Below are positions 60,001-64,000 of a stretch of 64,000 nt of DNA, in pieces. The translations under genes were made by a program, and so were the position numbers. A model generated the notes under the pieces. The model worked only from the letters and a program-made list of their open reading frames with translations. It had not been told where the DNA came from and ran no database searches. Source of the DNA: Chenopodium formosanum (lineage: Eukaryota > Streptophyta > Magnoliopsida > Caryophyllales > Amaranthaceae); contig CM044857.1 in assembly GCA_024500155.1 (NCBI GenBank), positions 48,680,001 to 48,744,000 of the forward strand, read 5' to 3'. Numbering within the stretch: position 1 is the stretch's first letter; every line of letters begins with the position of its first letter.

Positions 60001-60935
60001 AACCTCCCAAAGAGGGCCCAAAGCAGGATGCAAAAAGATGAGATATGGTGGACCAGCATTAATGTAATTCTCATTTCCTCCCACCTGCAAGATACATAGA
60101 ATGAGTTCCAATCACTAACATCGGTCAAGATGCATATGTATTACAATTATGATGCCTTTGGTAGTTTCTTCTGATTTTTAATTCAAGGGAAGTTTTCACC
60201 ATTCCTTTCTGATTAAAGTATTATCCCATGGCAAAGAGATACTAGTACGGGCCTTAAAAGTGAAACGGATTTCAAGGAAATACAGAGTTTGTTACTTGGT
60301 TAGCAACAAATCCATTTGAGACTAGCAACAAAGGACACAAGTTTGAGCAAATTTCCAGAAGAAAAGAGAAAACCTACTGATCTTCACACACAAAATTTAC
60401 TAACCCTAATTAGTTAATGTAGTTCTACATGACCAAGAGAAATATCAGGTTCAACAAGAGGAGGCACAAAGCATTGTGGCATGTGGTGAGCATCATCAAA
60501 ATGAGAAGTGGCTAATTGACTCACAACTAGCAACTTTCCTAGTTTTCTAGGAATTAAATTTCCTTGAAAAAGTCAAGTCTAACAAAAGCACCATAATTAT
60601 AATGTTTATCACGAGAAATTATAAGCCAAAGTCACCAAAACTGACATACTTCAGGAATTTTTATATTACAGTAGGAAAGGAGATCGTAGGCATTCCTCGT
60701 AATATCCAACAATGCTCCATCTGGAGTCTGCAAGAAGCAGAAAAGATATTAGCTCCTTCATTATTAAGCCATGCTTAAGCACTGAAGGCTCCATATCTAA
60801 GCCAAACAATAAATGGTTGCATCACTACAGAGGTTATACCCCAATACAAAAGTAGGCTCATTGGATTTTTTTGTGTTCTTCAAGGTCAAATTTTCCATTG
60901 CTTATTTTTATTACCAGTGTTACCATAGCATTAGT

Positions 60936-60995
<60 letters not shown>

Positions 60996-63900
60996 GTCCT
61001 ACTGAGACAGAAAATTGTAATTTTATTCCATTAATAATATCACATAATCACTTGCACATACAAATCTATAAATCTTTTAACAGATCAATGGTAACAAATA
61101 ATGGACTTCAGCATTTAAATTAAAACAAGCCTTTAGTTTGGGAGAGAGGGTAGTTTACCTGGTTTAGTGACTTACCACCCTGCCTTCTTTTTTTCTTGGC
61201 AGATGAGGTGACCCTTCTTCGTTCATTATAAACCATAAATGTATCTAGGACATCTGCTATCATCGATTGATATTAGAAACATATATATGGAAAACAGAAA
61301 TTAATGAAGGTAAGACTAAACTCAAAACTACGAAGGAAATAGCAGACCTTCTTTTACTCCATAACACCGAGATGGATACGTATTGCAGAAGTTGTCTGCA
61401 ATATTTTGCATTGTGCATTCAAGCCTGCCACCAGAAACACTGCAGCATGCACACAAGAGGTAAGGAGAGCCATAACTAAAGTTAAGCCTCCCTGCCCTAA
61501 CTTGAATTGACTTAAACTAAAAGGGCTTAGGCCATCCTGCTGCATGTAAGTGTGTGCATAGAGGCACCATTTCAAATTTCTTTTCTAATCTGTTTGTAAA
61601 TGACATAATTGTGTTTTTGTAGCAAGAATCATTGGTCATCATACCTGTGCTTGATGCCATAATGGTCCACAAATTCAATTTGTTTTTTAATATTTAGAAC
61701 CAATCCTGGTAAACTGCTCTCATCATTGCGTGATCCAACTTGCTCCGCAGAATGCAAATCAACATACAAAATGTTTGTATTAGCTGGGAACTCCGCTAGC
61801 GTGCTGGGGAAGGTAGAAATCAGGATAAAACACTTTTTAAAGGTTAGAGATAAGAGTAACAACTAACAAGCAATCACGGATATATATACAGAGGGATAAC
61901 TGTATTAATAAATTAACTAATCAGAACGAAGATTTAATGCTTATACACAGCATTTTTACCTCTTTGATGAAGAAGCTGCTGGGATCCCAAACTTATCAAA
62001 CTCAGTGTATTCAATGCATGAAAATCCATAAGCCCACTTGCCGCTAATCTCCTTCTTCTCAACGAGAACATTAATTCCTTCAGTAGCCCCAGCAGTCCTC
62101 TGACAAGATGCAAAGCCTAGTTTCTGCACAAATAGCACATATAAATAAATAATGGTATAAACACACAAGGCTCAGGAAAAGAGGGAGGAAAAAAAAAAAA
62201 AAAAAAAAAAAGATAAGATAGATGCCACCAATTCTACAGAAACATAGAGTTTGTCCAAATCCTAACCTTTTACAACTTTTTTTTTGGTAGTTTGTTCAAC
62301 AGCTGTCATCACAGCAATAAACCAAAGCAACAGATAAATAGTCTCCCAATAGTGTACTTCCTCCGCTCCCTTTAGCGCAACACTTGAAAATTTACACTTT
62401 TCACATTCTTATAATTGACCTTCATTATAGTTTGATATGTTGAGCAAAATATAGTCATGTGGAGGGATCTTGTTAGATTTGTCTTAATTTATACTTTCAC
62501 AATATCTGATTTTTATAATTTTTACTTGTATATTATTAGAGATACGGAGGGTTAAAACTGAATAAATTCTTTTGGATTCACCTAGTTTACTAGATATTTT
62601 TATTTGGATGTATAAATAAATAATAAAATTTAAATCCCTATTTTATTCCTTTTTTTTTTTTTTGTATATTTTTGTTTTTCTTTTTTTCCTATAATATTTC
62701 ATTCTTTTTCATTTTATTTTTATAAAAAAATTTTGCAGCATTGGCAAGCATGAAAGTGAGCGGAGGAAATATAACATTACCAAGAGATAACCCTAGGATA
62801 ATTCCCATAGAGCTACTAAAGGAGGGCAAGACATAATATTTCTATCTTGCAAAGATTCACAACGTATGGACGTATTTGAAAGATCTTACCATGATTCTCA
62901 ACCACAAAACTCATGGAATAGTTCTTTGAAATGCATAAACATCTATTTAGTGAAAGAAATTGAAATTCATTTCGTTCAGTCAAAAGAGGTATTGAAGTTG
63001 GATACTTGGATTACATTTCATAGAAAAACAGAAGTTATCAGTTAACCACAGCATGTCACTCTCAAAGTTGCGTCATTCAGGTGTCTACAGTTCAGCCCCA
63101 AGGTCAAACAGGATGAAGATAGCTAACCCTAGTTGGAAGTAATACACAAAAGAAAAGGCACAAACTTTATGTCATACAAACATATCAGCAAAAGGCAAAA
63201 CAAACCTTTTTGTGGTGCAAACCAACTCCAGCCAAAGCCAGTAGGGTAGAATCTGTTGCAGCCACAACATTACTGCAGTATAATTTAAATTGGTTACGTA
63301 CAGAGATGAAGGGAACAAAGATAGCAAGAGAAAGAAAAAATTTCAGAACTTAGATCATGAAGATAAGATTCTTAGCAGACCTGACTTGCCGAACAGTTGC
63401 ACCTCTACGTCCATGATTGCGAAACCATTGGAAGACACCTTTATCATAAGCAAGCTTCCATATTACCCCATGACCTCCAGGCTTGCAAACTGGAGTGAAT
63501 GGTTCAGAAACCAACCATTCCCCATCTTCGGCACTGATGGCTGGAACAAGAGGCTGGCAATACGTATCATCAGATTGCTTAAAACAAAACAAGCTGAGCA
63601 TCCAAAGAATTTTCAGAAGGAAAATGCAAATTACACCTGCTCAAACAGTTGAAATGTTGATCGACCTCTTCCAAACCATTTAAGTTTCTCACAAAGTGAA
63701 CAGATGCGTTCATGGTTATTCTTTGCAGCACTTGTCATGATAGCAACAGGGGTGATGCACTGTTGCCCATATAGCTTAAAATACAAAAATTCTCTAGCCT
63801 TGAAGCATATAAAAGAAGACACATATTAAAGAAAATGTATTAAGTTAAGCTGAAGCATAGAAGAAATTACAATCAAGATAGATTAAAAGAAATTTATGCA

Positions 63901-64000
63901 AATAATTTGAGATTGATTACTAATGTCAGAAATCAATTTTACCTGTAGATCCCTAATAAGTCCTTCCAGCAAAGTCCGTCCACAATAAGGCAGCATAGCC
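57091..64000 (-). CDS. UGP3: UDP-glucose pyrophosphorylase 3, plastid (5' end outside window)
   Basis: Fifteen exons, in transcription order: 63943-64000 (partial), 63637-63798, 63381-63553, 63206-63272, 61960-62123, 61645-61803, 61348-61439, 61159-61256, 60650-60727, 59989-60084, 59812-59886, 59645-59736, 59400-59562, 58881-58941, 57091-57203. Every junction is GT/AG and all phases agree, giving about 549 C-terminal residues ending KLEMVEL. Landmarks: QCITPVAIMTSAAKNNHERI, GGHGVIWKLAYDKG, ATVRQVSNVVAATDSTLL, ANTNILYVDLHSAE, PPYLIFLHPALGPLWEVSRQ, GNAEFEATDLTLE. They match UGP3, which makes UDP-glucose from UTP and glucose-1-phosphate in plastids as the first step of sulfolipid head-group synthesis. 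The N-terminal third, with the transit peptide, is off the right edge. The last intron (57204-58880) contains a MULE, and the 1.1-kb intron 62124-63205 a MITE. No damage to coding sequence seen. Confidence 0.96.
57539..58629. mobile_element. Non-autonomous MULE in the last UGP3 intron
   Basis: A 1,091-bp element with long terminal inverted repeats of at least 100 bp (outer GGAAAAATTGTAAATAATAA; inner ATTATTCTAGAATAATCCGA) and perfect 9-bp target duplications, AAGAAAATA, at 57530-57538 and 58630-58638. Nine-bp duplications with long TIRs define Mutator-like elements. There is no transposase. The interior (about 57780-58430) is GC-richer, C-rich on the left half and G-rich on the right, with open frames of 74 and up to 152 codons on opposite strands that match nothing I know. 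Captured gene DNA (Pack-MULE) is possible. Both TIRs carry ACACGT-type G-box-like sites. Confidence 0.92.
60936..60990. repeat. Poly(T) tract of about 54 nt in a UGP3 intron
   Basis: The longest homopolymer in the window, within the intron 60728-61158. No flanking duplication seen. Confidence 0.9.
62357..62551. mobile_element. Stowaway-like MITE in a UGP3 intron
   Basis: Left end CTTCCTCCGCTCCCTTTAGC after TA, right end GATACGGAGGG. The right TA is displaced by one or two bases, so the end is slightly eroded. About 195 bp inside the intron 62124-63205. Confidence 0.65.

Noticed and set aside
1..64000. CRISPR array, operon or organelle insertion
   Set aside because: No spaced direct-repeat arrays, no bacterial-type gene clusters, and no long stretch resembling plastid or mitochondrial genes.

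Overview
This is an AT-rich nuclear segment of a dicot plant genome. Evidence for that is spliced plant genes (UGP3, CMC2), plant-only transcription factor families (LOB-domain, trihelix), a BAHD acyltransferase, a U-box/ARM ubiquitin ligase relic, and a dense plant transposon load (Stowaway and Tourist-like MITEs, SINEs, MULEs). I suspect Caryophyllales (spinach/beet relatives) from general sequence flavour, but nothing in the window proves it.

Layout. 1-7.3 kb: gene-poor DNA with MITEs and an (AT)n tract. 7.3-7.95 kb: a retroposed 3' end of a PPR mRNA with a 17-bp target duplication, then a tRNA-like sequence. 8.6-10.6 kb (-): a decayed MuDR-type transposase with two clear introns, a frameshift and a 4 x 31-bp repeat at its broken 5' end. 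11.3-12.6 kb (-): an intact intronless BAHD acyltransferase. 12.8-21.4 kb: intergenic. 21.75-25.0 kb (+): trihelix transcription factor. 28.3-28.9 kb (-): LOB-domain gene. 30.2 kb: tRNA-Ile(AAU). 30.6-31.8 kb: an apparently perfect 609-bp tandem duplication. 32-36 kb: MITEs, poly(A)-type insertions and a second tRNA-like sequence. 37.4-40.4 kb (-): unrecognised gene-like fragments. 40.9-46.3 kb (-): four tandem genes for small single-span membrane proteins with Cys/Gly-rich tails. 47.3-49.6 kb: three tandem ~0.75-kb repeats. 50.2-52.3 kb (+): CMC2. 54.05-56.06 kb (+): frameshifted U-box/ARM gene. 57.1-64.0 kb (-): the 3' two-thirds of UGP3 (15 exons seen), whose last intron carries a complete non-autonomous MULE with 9-bp target duplications.

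The genes are independent units, as is usual in plants. UGP3 (plastid UDP-glucose for sulfolipid) and CMC2 (cytochrome oxidase assembly) are housekeeping organelle functions. The trihelix, LOB and BAHD genes are regulatory or specialised-metabolism genes. The most novel item is the tandem array of TM-plus-(C/G)-tail proteins at 40.9-46.3 kb, a family I cannot name. The rest of the interest lies in well-preserved transposition scars.
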